This document shows, piece by piece, positions 16,977 to 25,771 of a stretch of 64,000 nucleotides of DNA. The DNA comes from Cryobacterium algoritolerans (lineage in GTDB: Bacteria; Actinomycetota; Actinomycetes; Actinomycetales; Microbacteriaceae): positions 1 to 64,000 of the forward strand of contig NZ_SOFP01000032.1 in assembly GCF_004402785.1 (NCBI RefSeq), read 5' to 3'. A program made the position numbers and the translations under genes. Within the stretch, counting starts at the first letter, position 1, and each line of letters begins with the position of its first letter. A model generated the notes under the pieces. That model did not search any database and was not told where the DNA came from. It saw only the letters and a program-made list of their open reading frames with translations.

Positions 16977-19324
16977 GCGCCCGGAGGCCGGGAGGCGTCG
17001 CAGCCGGCACCACGGCGAAGCCCGGAGTGGATGTCGGCAGGCCGGGCGCCGCCGTCGGCGCCAGGCCGATGCGGCAGCGCTGGTCGCTCTGGCTGATGGG
17101 GGGTCTGGTGCTCGCCTACGTGGTCGGCGTCATGTTGCCGGATTCCGGCTTCAACCCGTTCGTCGACGGGTTCCTGGCCCTGGTCTCCGTGTGGGCCTGC
17201 GTCGCCGTGTGCTGGGCCGCCGCCTATCGGACGGGTCGGGGCCGGCGTTTCGGTGGGGGGCGGCGGGAAGGCCATGGACGCCCTGAGGTGCTCCTCGCCG
17301 CTGCCGCCGTGACCGCCAACACCCTCGCCGACACCGTGGAGCTGATCCAGCGCGGGACCGGCTTTTCCACCTTTCCTTCGTCGGCCGACCCGGCATACCT
17401 CCTCTTCTATGCATTCTTGCTGGCCTCCCTCGGCGTGCTCGTTCGGCGGCAGCTGCGCGGCTCCGCAGGGGCGATGATCCTGGATACCATCGTCGGTTCC
17501 CTCGGCGCTGCCTCGATTCTGACGGTGTTCCTGTCCCCCGTGCTCAACGCCGCTGCCGCCGAACCGGCGTCCCTGGGCACTGCGGTGGCGATCGCATACC
17601 CCATGCTCGACCTGCTCATCCTCGCGGCCGTCGCCGGAATCGTCGCGTCCCACGGGTCCGAGCCGGGCCACCGCTGGATCCTGCTCATCTCTGGATTGCT
17701 CATCTTCGCCGGCGCCGACCTGGTGTTCGCGCTGGCCCCGCTCAGCTATGTCATTGGCACCCCCCTGGACGCCACCTGGACAGTCGCGATCGCCCTGATC
17801 ACCCTGTGGGTCGACCGCTCGGGTGCCCCCCGGTCGACTTCGAGCCGTGCCGGCGGCAGCGTCTCGGCCGTCGCCGTGCCGGCTGTCTCCATCCTGGCCG
17901 GGCTCGGCGTGCTCATCCTGGCCAGCCAGGTTCAGGTCTCCGGCCTGGCCGTCGTGCTGGCCGCCTTGACGCTGGGCGTGGCGACCATCCCGCTCATCGG
18001 CAGGCAGCAGGTACTCCGGGTGCTCTCCCGCACGGATGACCTCACCAGGTTGCCCAACCGGCGCGCGTTCTACGCCGACGTGCCCGGCCGGCTCGGCGCC
18101 ATCGACAGCGGCCGGCGCAGCGCCCTTCTCCTCCTCGACCTCGACCGGTTCAAGGAAGTCAATGACAGCCTCGGGCACGATGTGGGCGACCGCCTGCTGG
18201 TGCAGGTGGGCGTGCGCCTGGCCGGACAGTTGCGCGCCACCGATCTGCTCGCCCGGTTGGGCGGTGATGAATTCGCCGTGCTGCTCGCGAACTCCGGCCA
18301 CGACGAAGCAGTCGTCGTCGCCGGCAAGCTTCGCGCGGCGCTGGCCGAGCCCTTCCTGCTCGAGGGGATCACTCTGCATTCCAGTGCGAGCATGGGCATC
18401 GCCGTGCATCCAGACCAGGGCAACGACGTCACGTCGCTGATGCGCAAGGCGGACATGGCCATGTACAAGGCCAAGTCGACGAGAAGCGGGCACCACGTCT
18501 ACCACAGCGACGACGACAGTCACGGCGACGTGCGCCTGCGCACCCTGCAGGAGCTGCGTTCCGCCATCGCCGACGACGAGCTCGTGCTGCACTATCAGCC
18601 GAAGGTCGCCCTGGCCACGGGGAACGTTCAGGGCGTCGAGGCCCTCGTGCGCTGGAATCATCCCACCCGCGGACTGCTCCTTCCGGAGCATTTCCTCGAA
18701 CTGGTCGAAGAGGCCGGGCTGATGCACGCGCTCACCCAGATCGTGTTGTCCAAGGCCCTCGACCAGGCGGTGCTCTGGCGAGCCCAGGGCGAACCGCTGA
18801 CGGTCGCGGTGAACCTGTCGGCCGGCTCCCTGGTCGACCGTGATCTCCCCGACCGGATCGGCGCCATGATCACGTCCCGCGGGCTGCCCGCATCCGTGCT
18901 CACCCTCGAGGTCACCGAGGAATTCCTGTTGAACGACCGGGAGCGGGCCAGGGACATCCTCACCCGGTTGCGAGCCCTCGGCATCCGCATCGCCGTGGAC
19001 GACTTCGGCACCGGCTACAGTTCGCTCGCCTACCTGCGCGACCTGCCCATTGACGAGCTCAAGCTCGATCAGTCCTTTGTCTTCCCGATGATCAACGATG
19101 AGCGGGCCGCCACCCTGGTCTCCTCCGCGATCGCCCTGGCCCACAGCCTGGGCCTGCAGATGGTGGCCGAAGGAGTCGAGAACAGCGTCGCCTACAACGA
19201 TCTCGTGCGCTTCGGCTGCGACTCCGCGCAGGGATATCTCGTCTCCCGCCCGGTCCCCGCTGAGGAACTGGGAGCCTGGCTCGCCGACCGCAAGGTCACG
19301 ACAATGGTCCGCGGCGACTCCTGA
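16973..19324 (+). CDS. Membrane GGDEF-EAL protein 2 (keeps the RxxD I-site)
   Basis: A 783-residue paralogue of the preceding gene, starting at the ATGA overlap (ATG 16973). After a 50-residue polar N-terminus comes the same multi-pass membrane region (HRWILLISGLLIFAGADLVFA, YVIGTPLDATW). GGDEF domain: TDDLTRLPNRRAFY, LDLDRFKEVNDSLGHDVG, and RATDLLARLGGDEFAV near residue 430, with the inhibitory-site Arg and Asp five residues ahead of GGDEF. EAL domain: VEALVRWNHP near 556, VNLSAGSL, LEVTEEFL, DDFGTGYSSLAYL, KLDQSF, AEGVEN, QGYLVSRP. All catalytic residues of both domains are present, so it could make or degrade c-di-GMP; of the three paralogues only this one keeps the canonical feedback-inhibition motif. 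Confidence 0.92.
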   Translation: MSARRPGGVAAGTTAKPGVDVGRPGAAVGARPMRQRWSLWLMGGLVLAYVVGVMLPDSGFNPFVDGFLALVSVWACVAVCWAAAYRTGRGRRFGGGRREGHGRPEVLLAAAAVTANTLADTVELIQRGTGFSTFPSSADPAYLLFYAFLLASLGVLVRRQLRGSAGAMILDTIVGSLGAASILTVFLSPVLNAAAAEPASLGTAVAIAYPMLDLLILAAVAGIVASHGSEPGHRWILLISGLLIFAGADLVFALAPLSYVIGTPLDATWTVAIALITLWVDRSGAPRSTSSRAGGSVSAVAVPAVSILAGLGVLILASQVQVSGLAVVLAALTLGVATIPLIGRQQVLRVLSRTDDLTRLPNRRAFYADVPGRLGAIDSGRRSALLLLDLDRFKEVNDSLGHDVGDRLLVQVGVRLAGQLRATDLLARLGGDEFAVLLANSGHDEAVVVAGKLRAALAEPFLLEGITLHSSASMGIAVHPDQGNDVTSLMRKADMAMYKAKSTRSGHHVYHSDDDSHGDVRLRTLQELRSAIADDELVLHYQPKVALATGNVQGVEALVRWNHPTRGLLLPEHFLELVEEAGLMHALTQIVLSKALDQAVLWRAQGEPLTVAVNLSAGSLVDRDLPDRIGAMITSRGLPASVLTLEVTEEFLLNDRERARDILTRLRALGIRIAVDDFGTGYSSLAYLRDLPIDELKLDQSFVFPMINDERAATLVSSAIALAHSLGLQMVAEGVENSVAYNDLVRFGCDSAQGYLVSRPVPAEELGAWLADRKVTTMVRGDS

Positions 19325-19422
19325 GCCGACTGGCGTCCGCGGCGTCGCACCCGTCGACCGCGACGGGGGCCGTTAGACCTTGTGAATCCTGACCTGCGGG
19401 AGTAGACCGCGACTAGAACGGT

Positions 19423-19865
19423 CCTATCGAGCCGACCACCTCCACGCCCACCAGCACAACGCCCGGCACCCCTCCGTTGGACCAGACCGAGCCGCCGCAA
19501 TCCGGCGACACGGTCGTCTCATCGCGGCTTGCCCACGACGGGGCGTGCCCCGGCCCGTCCCAACCGATACCCGATGCCCGATGCCCGGCACGAACACGAT
19601 CCTGCGCGTCGTCTTCCACACCGTGCAGGCCCACACCGAGGATGGACAGTCGAGCGTGGTCTCCTCACCGCCGGCGTTCGTCGGCCATAAGGCGATCACG
19701 AGATATGCGCCCGCCGGCGATTTCGAGGGCTACGTCAGCTATGGCATCGGCGTCGGCCGACCGAAGGCTTCCACCCCGAACACCCGGGTGCGGGTCTACG
19801 AGGTTGAGAGGATCGAACAGGAGCTGCGCGCGCTCGGCTGGGGCGCAGCTCGCGGCTCACCTTAG
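19423..19865 (+). pseudogene. Decayed secreted-protein gene, Pro/Thr linker plus C-terminal domain
   Basis: From 19423 one frame reads a Pro/Thr-rich linker (PIEPTTSTPTSTTPGTPP, DQTEPPQSGDTVVSSRLAHDG) typical of exported actinobacterial proteins. Near 19560-19580 the sense continues in another frame as GTNTILRVVFHTVQAHTEDG through RYAPAGDFEGYVSYGIGVGR and NTRVRVYEVERIEQ to a stop at 19865. The C-terminal part loosely recalls the AMIN-like domain of actinobacterial lipoproteins. There is no signal peptide or start in place, so this is read as a frameshifted, 5'-truncated remnant. A short intact gene starting at ATG 19581 (about 95 residues) cannot be excluded. Confidence 0.35.
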
Positions 19866-19951
19866 AGAAGCGGGCGCACGCTCTACTGTGCGCCCTCTTC
19901 CCGCACCTGTGCCGAGACGCGCGGCGCCCCGCGTATGGCAGACTCGAGCGC

Positions 19952-20506
19952 ATGAATCCGAACGGGCAGAACGCGGTGGTGTCGGTGAGCCGCGATGACC
20001 GGCACCGGTTCAGCAAGCCGGCCGTCGAGAGCATCCGTCTGGTCGCGGGTTTCGGCGTGGAGGGCGACGCCCACGCCGGCGCCACCGTGCAGCATCGCTA
20101 CCGCGTCGCCAGGGACCCGACCGCCGCCAACCTCACCCAGGTGCACCTCATTCCGGCCGAGCTTTTCGCGGAGCTGACGACGCTCGGCCACCGGGTTGCC
20201 CCCGGCGAGCTCGGCGAGAACGTCACCACCCTCGGCATCGACCTGATTCACCTGCCCCTCGGTGCCCGCCTTCACCTCGGCACCGACGCCGTAGTGCAGA
20301 TCACGGGACTGCGCAGCCCATGCTCTGAGATCAACGGCTATCAAAAAGGCCTGATGAAAAAGCTCAGCGGCACGGATTCCGCCGGCCAGGTCGTGCGCAG
20401 GGCCGGCGTGATGGGAATCGTCGTGCACGGCGGCACCGTGACCCCCGGCGACGAGATCCGGGTAGAGTTGCCGGCCGGGGACCAACTGCCGCTCGGCGTC
20501 GTCTAA
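19952..20506 (+). CDS. MOSC domain protein
   Basis: A 184-residue stand-alone MOSC (molybdenum cofactor sulfurase C-terminal) domain. GVEGDAHAGATVQHR, NLTQVHLIPAELF, PGELGENVTTLGIDL, LPLGARLHLG and the Cys of LRSPCSEINGYQKGL are family signatures; the Cys is the presumed sulfur carrier site. Related proteins (YiiM and mARC C-termini) handle Moco-dependent reductions, but no molybdenum gene lies nearby. It is placed between two GGDEF-EAL genes without apparent functional link. Confidence 0.88.
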   Translation: MNPNGQNAVVSVSRDDRHRFSKPAVESIRLVAGFGVEGDAHAGATVQHRYRVARDPTAANLTQVHLIPAELFAELTTLGHRVAPGELGENVTTLGIDLIHLPLGARLHLGTDAVVQITGLRSPCSEINGYQKGLMKKLSGTDSAGQVVRRAGVMGIVVHGGTVTPGDEIRVELPAGDQLPLGVV

Positions 20507-20577
20507 CCGGACACGGGCGCGCACGCCCGACTCTGCCCGCCGTCGCCACTAGGGTGAAACACATCGGGGGGAATCCA

Positions 20578-22896
20578 GTGCGACCGAAAGTACAATCCAT
20601 GACGAAGTCCGCGCTGGCCGCCGCCTTCCGCTGGCACGCCAGCTGGCCGGCCTGGCTGCTCGGGTCCCTGGTCGCGGCGTACACGGTGGGCCTGATCCTG
20701 AAGGGCGACGCCGACAGCGAGCTCTTCGATAACGTGTTCGCGACACTGACCCGCTGGGTACCGGCCATCGTCTGCTGGCTGGCGCTGCTCACGGTGGACG
20801 GGCGGCGCGGGGAGATGTTCCTCGCCACCGCCGGGATCACGGTGAACGCCGTCGCCGACAGTTACTTCTACTTCGTCGTTCACAACAGCGGCGTCCCGCC
20901 GTTCCCGTCACCTTCAGACGCGGGCTATCTTGTCTTCTACACGCTGATGCTCGGGGCACTCGGCGTGCTGGTTCACCGGCAGCTCCAGGGGCTCTCGCGC
21001 ACCGTGCTGCTGGACTGCGCCGTCGGTGCGTCCGGCACCGCCACCATCCTGGTCGTGATCCTCGGCCCCCTTGCGGAGTCCGCGACCAAAGGGCCCGAAA
21101 CGCTCGGCGGCACGATCGTGACCGCCTACGCCGTGCTGGACATCCTCCTGGCGGCCACCCTCGCGGGCCTGGCCACCTCGCGCGGCCTCTTCGTCGGCCG
21201 GCGATGGATGCTGCTGGTCGCAGGCCTGGCCGTCTTCACCGGCGCCGACATCGTCTACTTCCTCACCGATTCGGGCGCTCTCTCCCTCCCGCGCGCCCCG
21301 CTGGAGATCTGCTGGGCCGGCGGTCTCGCCCTGATCGCGCTCTGGGTGTACGCCTCAGTTCGCCCGGAGGGTTCCCGAAGCCGCACTCCCCTCGCCGGCT
21401 CCGCCCTGCTCATGCCGGGCCTCGCCACGGCCGCCGGGCTCGCCGTGCTCATCCTTGGCACCCGCACGCACGTGTCGACGCTCGCCGTCGTGCTGGCGGC
21501 GCTCACGATGACCCTGGCCACCGTGCCATTGGCCTTCCGGCAGCGGGTACTGCGTCACCAGGCTCGCACCGACGAACTGACCGGGCTGCCGAACCGGCGG
21601 GCGCTCTACTCTGAGTCGACGGTGCGGCTGGCGGCTGCCACCAGGTCCGGCACCGCCCTGCTCCTGATGGACCTCGACCGGTTCAAGGAGGTCAACGACA
21701 GCCTCGGCCACGACGTCGGAGACCGCCTGCTGATCCAGGTCGGCCTCCGGCTGACCCGCCAGCTCGGCCCCGGCGACCTGCTCGCCAGGCTCGGCGGAGA
21801 CGAGTTCGCCGTCCTCCTCGCGAAGGCCGACGCACAGGACGCGATCGTGACCGCGAACGTACTGCGTGCGGCCATCGCCGAAATCTTCATGCTGGAGGGC
21901 ATCGCCCTGCACACCAATATGAGCATCGGCATCGCCTGCTACCCGGACCAGGGCGCCGATCTCAACGGTCTGCTGCGCAAGGCGGACATGGCGATGTACA
22001 AGGCCAAGTCCTCGCGGGCCGGCTACCACGTCTACACGAGCGCCGACGACAGCGACTTCGGCACCCGGTTACGCACACTGCACGAACTGCGGGTGGCCAT
22101 CAAGACCGACCAGCTGGTTCTGCACTACCAGCCGAAACTCGAGCTGAAGACCGGCGAAGTGCGCAGCGTCGAGGCACTGGTGCGCTGGAACCATCCGTGT
22201 CGCGGCCTGCTCCAGCCGGTGGACTTCCTGCCACTGGTCGAAGAGGCCGGGCTGATGCACGAAATGACCCACGTGCTGCTCGCTCAGGCCCTCGACCAGG
22301 CCGCCGTGTGGATGCTGCGCCGGATCCGCCTGTCGATCTCGGTCAACCTGTCTCCCAGTTCCCTGCTCGACGCGGCACTGCCCGAGCGGATCGCCGCCAT
22401 GCTCGAGGCCCGCGGGCTTCCTGCCTCCGTGCTCATCCTCGAGATCACCGAGGAGTACCTGATGCAGGACTACGACCTCGCCCGGGCCAGCCTCACCCGC
22501 CTGCGGGCGACGGGCGTGCGCATCTCCGTCGACGACTTCGGAACCGGGTACAGCTCGCTCGCGTACCTGCGCGACCTCCCGATCGACGAACTCAAGCTCG
22601 ACCGGTCGTTCCTGACCCCGATGCAGGATGACCCGCGCGCCGCCGCCCTGGTGGCCTCCACGATCGACCTGGCCCACTCCCTCGATCTCCGCATGGTGGC
22701 CGAGGGAGTAGAAACCGCCGACGCGTTGACCGAGCTCTCGCTTTACGGCTGCGACCAGGCCCAGGGGTACTTCATCTCCCGGCCGGTGCCGGCGGGCGAG
22801 CTGGTGACCTGGCTCGCGGACCGCGGCGCGTCCTTCCGGACCGAAGACACCGACGACACCGAGGACACCGAGGACGACATACGCGTCTCGATCTGA
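20578..22896 (+). CDS. Membrane GGDEF-EAL protein 3
   Basis: Third paralogue, 772 residues. GTG 20578 is preferred because a GGGGGGAA Shine-Dalgarno precedes it by 5-6 bp; the open frame upstream to 20554 lacks one. N-terminal membrane region with WMLLVAGLAVFTGADIVYF; GGDEF domain with TDELTGLPNRRALY, LDRFKEVNDSLGHDVG and LARLGGDEFAV near residue 406, but GPGD in place of the RxxD I-site; EAL domain with VEALVRWNHP near 532, VNLSPSSL, LEITEEYL, DDFGTGYSSLAYL, AEGVET and QGYFISRP. Both catalytic sets are complete. The C-terminus ends in an acidic DTDDTEDTEDD repeat. The EAL domain is as complete as in the other two, so net activity cannot be predicted. Confidence 0.92.
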   Translation: MRPKVQSMTKSALAAAFRWHASWPAWLLGSLVAAYTVGLILKGDADSELFDNVFATLTRWVPAIVCWLALLTVDGRRGEMFLATAGITVNAVADSYFYFVVHNSGVPPFPSPSDAGYLVFYTLMLGALGVLVHRQLQGLSRTVLLDCAVGASGTATILVVILGPLAESATKGPETLGGTIVTAYAVLDILLAATLAGLATSRGLFVGRRWMLLVAGLAVFTGADIVYFLTDSGALSLPRAPLEICWAGGLALIALWVYASVRPEGSRSRTPLAGSALLMPGLATAAGLAVLILGTRTHVSTLAVVLAALTMTLATVPLAFRQRVLRHQARTDELTGLPNRRALYSESTVRLAAATRSGTALLLMDLDRFKEVNDSLGHDVGDRLLIQVGLRLTRQLGPGDLLARLGGDEFAVLLAKADAQDAIVTANVLRAAIAEIFMLEGIALHTNMSIGIACYPDQGADLNGLLRKADMAMYKAKSSRAGYHVYTSADDSDFGTRLRTLHELRVAIKTDQLVLHYQPKLELKTGEVRSVEALVRWNHPCRGLLQPVDFLPLVEEAGLMHEMTHVLLAQALDQAAVWMLRRIRLSISVNLSPSSLLDAALPERIAAMLEARGLPASVLILEITEEYLMQDYDLARASLTRLRATGVRISVDDFGTGYSSLAYLRDLPIDELKLDRSFLTPMQDDPRAAALVASTIDLAHSLDLRMVAEGVETADALTELSLYGCDQAQGYFISRPVPAGELVTWLADRGASFRTEDTDDTEDTEDDIRVSI

Positions 22897-22998
22897 CGCA
22901 GCTGTGCCGGGTTGACACCGGCGCACCAGGTTGACGAAGGGGCACTGTCGAATTGACTCCTGTCACTTCCGCCCCTAGCCTGCCAGTGACGGGTCACC

Positions 22999-23026
22999 CC
23001 CGTTCGGGCGACAGTACGCGAACGGG
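22999..23026. promoter_or_regulatory. Inverted repeat CCCGTTCG-N12-CGAACGGG upstream of atoE-like gene
   Basis: Perfect 8-bp arms (22999-23006 and 23019-23026) with a 12-bp spacer lie 67 bp before the transporter start, a fit for a dimeric repressor site. No regulator gene is adjacent. Confidence 0.5.
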
Positions 23027-23092
23027 TAGAGATGCCGGCGCGGTCCGAGCAACGACGCGCCGCACCGATCGCTCAAAGAAGAGAGACTCTCC

Positions 23093-24523
23093 GTGACCTC
23101 CGTCCTGCCCGACACCCACACCGAAAGAGGACTGGCCCGAGTGGCCCAGGTCCTCGCCCGCTGGACCGAGAAATGGTTCCCCGACGCCTACGTCTTCGCC
23201 CTCGTCGGCGTGTTCCTGGTGGCCCTGGCCGCCCTCGCCAACGGCTCCAACCCGCAGACCATCGTCGAGTCCTTCGGCACCGGGTTCTGGGACCTCACCG
23301 CGTTCACCCTGCAGATGGCTATGGTCGTGCTCACCGGCTACGTCGTCGCCACGTCGCCACCGGTGGCCCGGCTGATCGGCACCCTCGCCGCAGTGCCGCA
23401 GTCCGCAGCCAGTGCCGTCAGTTTCGTGGCCCTGCTCTCGATGTCGGTCTCGTTCGTGAACTGGGGGCTCAGCCTCGTCTTCGGCGGCCTGCTCGCCCGG
23501 GCCATCGCCCGCCGCACCGACCTCCGGGTGGACTACCGGGCGCTCGGCGCCGCCGCGTTCATGGGGCTCGGGGCCGTGTGGGCGCTCGGCATGTCCTCGT
23601 CGGCCGCGCAGTTGCAGGCGACCGCCGCGTCGCTCCCGCCGGCCCTGCTCGAGGTCACCGGCATCCTCGACTTCGGCAGCACCATCTTCACCTGGCAATC
23701 CCTCACCCTCTGCGCCGTCATCATCGCCCTCACCGTGGCCGTGGCGCACTTCTCGGCCCCGCGCGGCGACGCCATCCGCACCGCGCACGACCTCGGCGTC
23801 GACCTGGACGACAGGCCGGAGCCGGCGGCGCCGCGCACCCGCCCGGGCGAATGGCTCGAGTACAGCCGCATCCTGCCCGTCCTGGCCGGCCTGCTCACCC
23901 TCGGCTGGCTGGTGTCCCAGCTGCTCACCCTGCCGATCCTCACCGTGGTGAGCAGCCTCAACGGCTACCTGCTGGTGTTCCTCATGCTCGGCCTGGTGCT
24001 GCACGGGACACCGCGCAACTTCCTCCAGGCCGTGTCCAAGGCGGTCCCGGCCACCGCCGGCATCCTGGTGCAGTTCCCGCTCTACGCTGCGATGGCGGCG
24101 ATCCTCACCCGGGCGGTGGGCAACGGCGGCCTCACCGTCTCGCAGCACCTGGCCGAGTTCTTCACCTCGATCGGCGGCGACGGCGGTTTCGCCGTGATCA
24201 TCGCCCTGTACACCGTGGTACTGGGCGTCTTCGTGCCCTCCGGCGGCGGCAAGTGGCTGGTCGAGGCACCCTACGTCATGCAGTCGGCGACGGATGTCCA
24301 GATGAACCTGGGCTGGACGGTGCAGATCTACAATGTGGCCGAGGCGCTGCCCAACCTGGTCAACCCGTTCTTCATGCTGCCCCTACTCGCCGTTCTCGGG
24401 CTCAAGGCCAGGGATCTCGTCGGATTCACGTTCCTGCAGTTCATCTTCCATCTGCCGGTCGTGCTCGTGCTCGTCTGGCTGCTCGGCGAGACGTTCGCGT
24501 TCGTCGCCCCCGTTCTGCCCTGA
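23093..24523 (+). CDS. atoE: Short-chain fatty acid transporter, AtoE family
   Basis: A 476-residue integral membrane carrier of the AtoE/short-chain fatty acid transporter family, expected to import acetate- to valerate-sized acids. Typical segments are RWTEKWFPDAYVFAL near residue 20, LTGYVVATSPPVARLI, SMSVSFVNWGLSLVFGGLLA and the C-terminal VFVPSGGGKWLVEAP followed by NLVNPFFMLPLL. GTG 23093 has an AAGAAGAGA stretch upstream. It is a single-gene unit; the 195 bp before it contain the inverted repeat listed separately. No beta-oxidation or CoA-transferase genes accompany it, so the substrate comes from the family only. Confidence 0.88.
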   Translation: MTSVLPDTHTERGLARVAQVLARWTEKWFPDAYVFALVGVFLVALAALANGSNPQTIVESFGTGFWDLTAFTLQMAMVVLTGYVVATSPPVARLIGTLAAVPQSAASAVSFVALLSMSVSFVNWGLSLVFGGLLARAIARRTDLRVDYRALGAAAFMGLGAVWALGMSSSAAQLQATAASLPPALLEVTGILDFGSTIFTWQSLTLCAVIIALTVAVAHFSAPRGDAIRTAHDLGVDLDDRPEPAAPRTRPGEWLEYSRILPVLAGLLTLGWLVSQLLTLPILTVVSSLNGYLLVFLMLGLVLHGTPRNFLQAVSKAVPATAGILVQFPLYAAMAAILTRAVGNGGLTVSQHLAEFFTSIGGDGGFAVIIALYTVVLGVFVPSGGGKWLVEAPYVMQSATDVQMNLGWTVQIYNVAEALPNLVNPFFMLPLLAVLGLKARDLVGFTFLQFIFHLPVVLVLVWLLGETFAFVAPVLP

Positions 24524-24549
24524 CCGGGCCGGGGCGCCGAACGCATGGG

Positions 24550-25461
24550 CTACAGCGCGGTCGCCGCCTCCGCGGCGTGGAACCACGGCGGGTACACGGC
24601 GACCTTGGGCCGGTGCGCCGAGGTAGCGAGAATGCCCCGCACCTCATCGCGCACCTTGTCGTTGGCAACGCCGACGAGAGTGACCAGGTCGAACGGGAAC
24701 GTCTCGGCGACGAGCAGTTCGGCGCGGAGGATCGCATCGGATTCCGCATCCGCGCGCAGACGGCGGAGCAGGGAGTCGCAGCTCTCCGGTGTGGCGCCGA
24801 TGCGGGTCAGGGTGCCGGCGGCGTCGCCGTCAGTCACCACGACCGCAGCGACAGCCTCGGCCTCTTCCTCGACCGCGGCCGCGACGTGGGCGTCACGGAG
24901 CTTCTTGACCGTGCTGACCAGGATGACGAAATCGAAGATCTCGGCAGTGTGAGCGTCGGCGGAGAGGCGGGGATCAGCCGTTCCAGTGAGGAGCCCATCC
25001 CAGAGCCGGGCATTCGGCGAGAGGAAGAACGGCACGTAGCCGGCCACGCTCGCGCTGCCGTCACCCGCGACCAGCACCGTGCGGCGGGTGTCCCGGTTCG
25101 GCGCCGATGAGATGTCGACGGCCGGGCGCGTGGTCCAGGCCTCACTCGTATCGGCCAGCAGGGCGCCGCTCTCGAGAATGCCGGCCAGGTTGCGAATGTG
25201 GGTGAGGTGATAGATGCGCTGCTCGCCGACACTGTCGGCGACGGCCCTGGCCGTGGCGGCCACCTTGACGGACCCGACCGGCTTCGGCGCTCCCAGCGTC
25301 ACCGTGCGCGGTGACGGCGAGCTCCGCAGCGACGGGGCGCGGGATGCCTTGGCCCGGCTGGCCCGGGGCGCCGGCGCGACCGCCGTGATTTCAGGGGCGG
25401 CCTTCGGGAAACACAGGGCGCAGAGCCCGCCTTCAAGTCCGTGGATACATTCGTCGCTCAA
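24550..25461 (-). CDS. DarT-like ADP-ribosyltransferase (DUF4433) with N-terminal Cys/His cluster, no DarG
   Basis: About 303 residues. The C-terminal 220 residues match DarT, which ADP-ribosylates thymidine in single-stranded DNA using NAD: IYHLTHIRNLAGILESGALL near residue 83, VDISSAPNRDTRR, VAGYVPFFLSPNARLWDGL near 139, and RAELLVAETFPFDLV, whose Glu (about 248) is at the DarT catalytic position. The first 20 residues, ECIHGLEGGLCALCFP, hold C5, H7, C14 and C17 in a small zinc-binding-like arrangement, followed by a basic Ala/Ser/Pro linker. TTG 25461 is chosen because it opens the Cys motif and has AAAGG 10 bp upstream. The macrodomain antitoxin DarG normally encoded beside DarT is absent on both sides; nothing in the 3 kb around it resembles one. 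Confidence 0.8.
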   Translation of the reverse strand: MSDECIHGLEGGLCALCFPKAAPEITAVAPAPRASRAKASRAPSLRSSPSPRTVTLGAPKPVGSVKVAATARAVADSVGEQRIYHLTHIRNLAGILESGALLADTSEAWTTRPAVDISSAPNRDTRRTVLVAGDGSASVAGYVPFFLSPNARLWDGLLTGTADPRLSADAHTAEIFDFVILVSTVKKLRDAHVAAAVEEEAEAVAAVVVTDGDAAGTLTRIGATPESCDSLLRRLRADAESDAILRAELLVAETFPFDLVTLVGVANDKVRDEVRGILATSAHRPKVAVYPPWFHAAEAATAL

Positions 25462-25771
25462 GCGCAAAAAACCTTTCGTATTTCGTGGCCCCCACCGCTT
25501 CAAGACCCATGCTCGAAGACCACATATCAACGGTACGGGGGTTTCGGGCCGAATGGTGACCGATCTGGGCAATTGGCGGGCAGCACGGGCCGACCCACCG
25601 CATCCGGCACCTGTACCTGCTGGCCTGAACCGACACACTCGGTCGCATCCAGACCACAGCGGAATACGATGGGGTCAACACGCCGCGCGGGCAAGGTTCG
25701 CGGCTGCGGCACTCCACACCGGAGCGTCGTCCGGGCGCGGTGGCCAACGAAGGCCGGGCAGGAGGCATCGG
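25462..25771. promoter_or_regulatory. 310-bp divergent control region between darT-like and channel genes
   Basis: No gene fits this stretch on either strand. A TACGAT box at about 25665 could be a -10 element for the channel gene. Nothing repeated or palindromic stands out. Confidence 0.4.

Noticed and set aside
16895-19144. 749-codon minus-strand frame
   Set aside because: Antisense to GGDEF-EAL protein 2; no domain is recognisable and composition is typical of shadow frames.
23032-25110. 692-codon plus-strand frame
   Set aside because: Overlaps the AtoE gene in another frame and then the darT-like gene antisense; His/Pro/Arg-rich nonsense.
25214-25771. Long N-terminal extension of the channel gene
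   Set aside because: The frame upstream of GTG 25772 overlaps the divergent darT-like gene and lacks channel similarity; GGAGG precedes GTG 25772.
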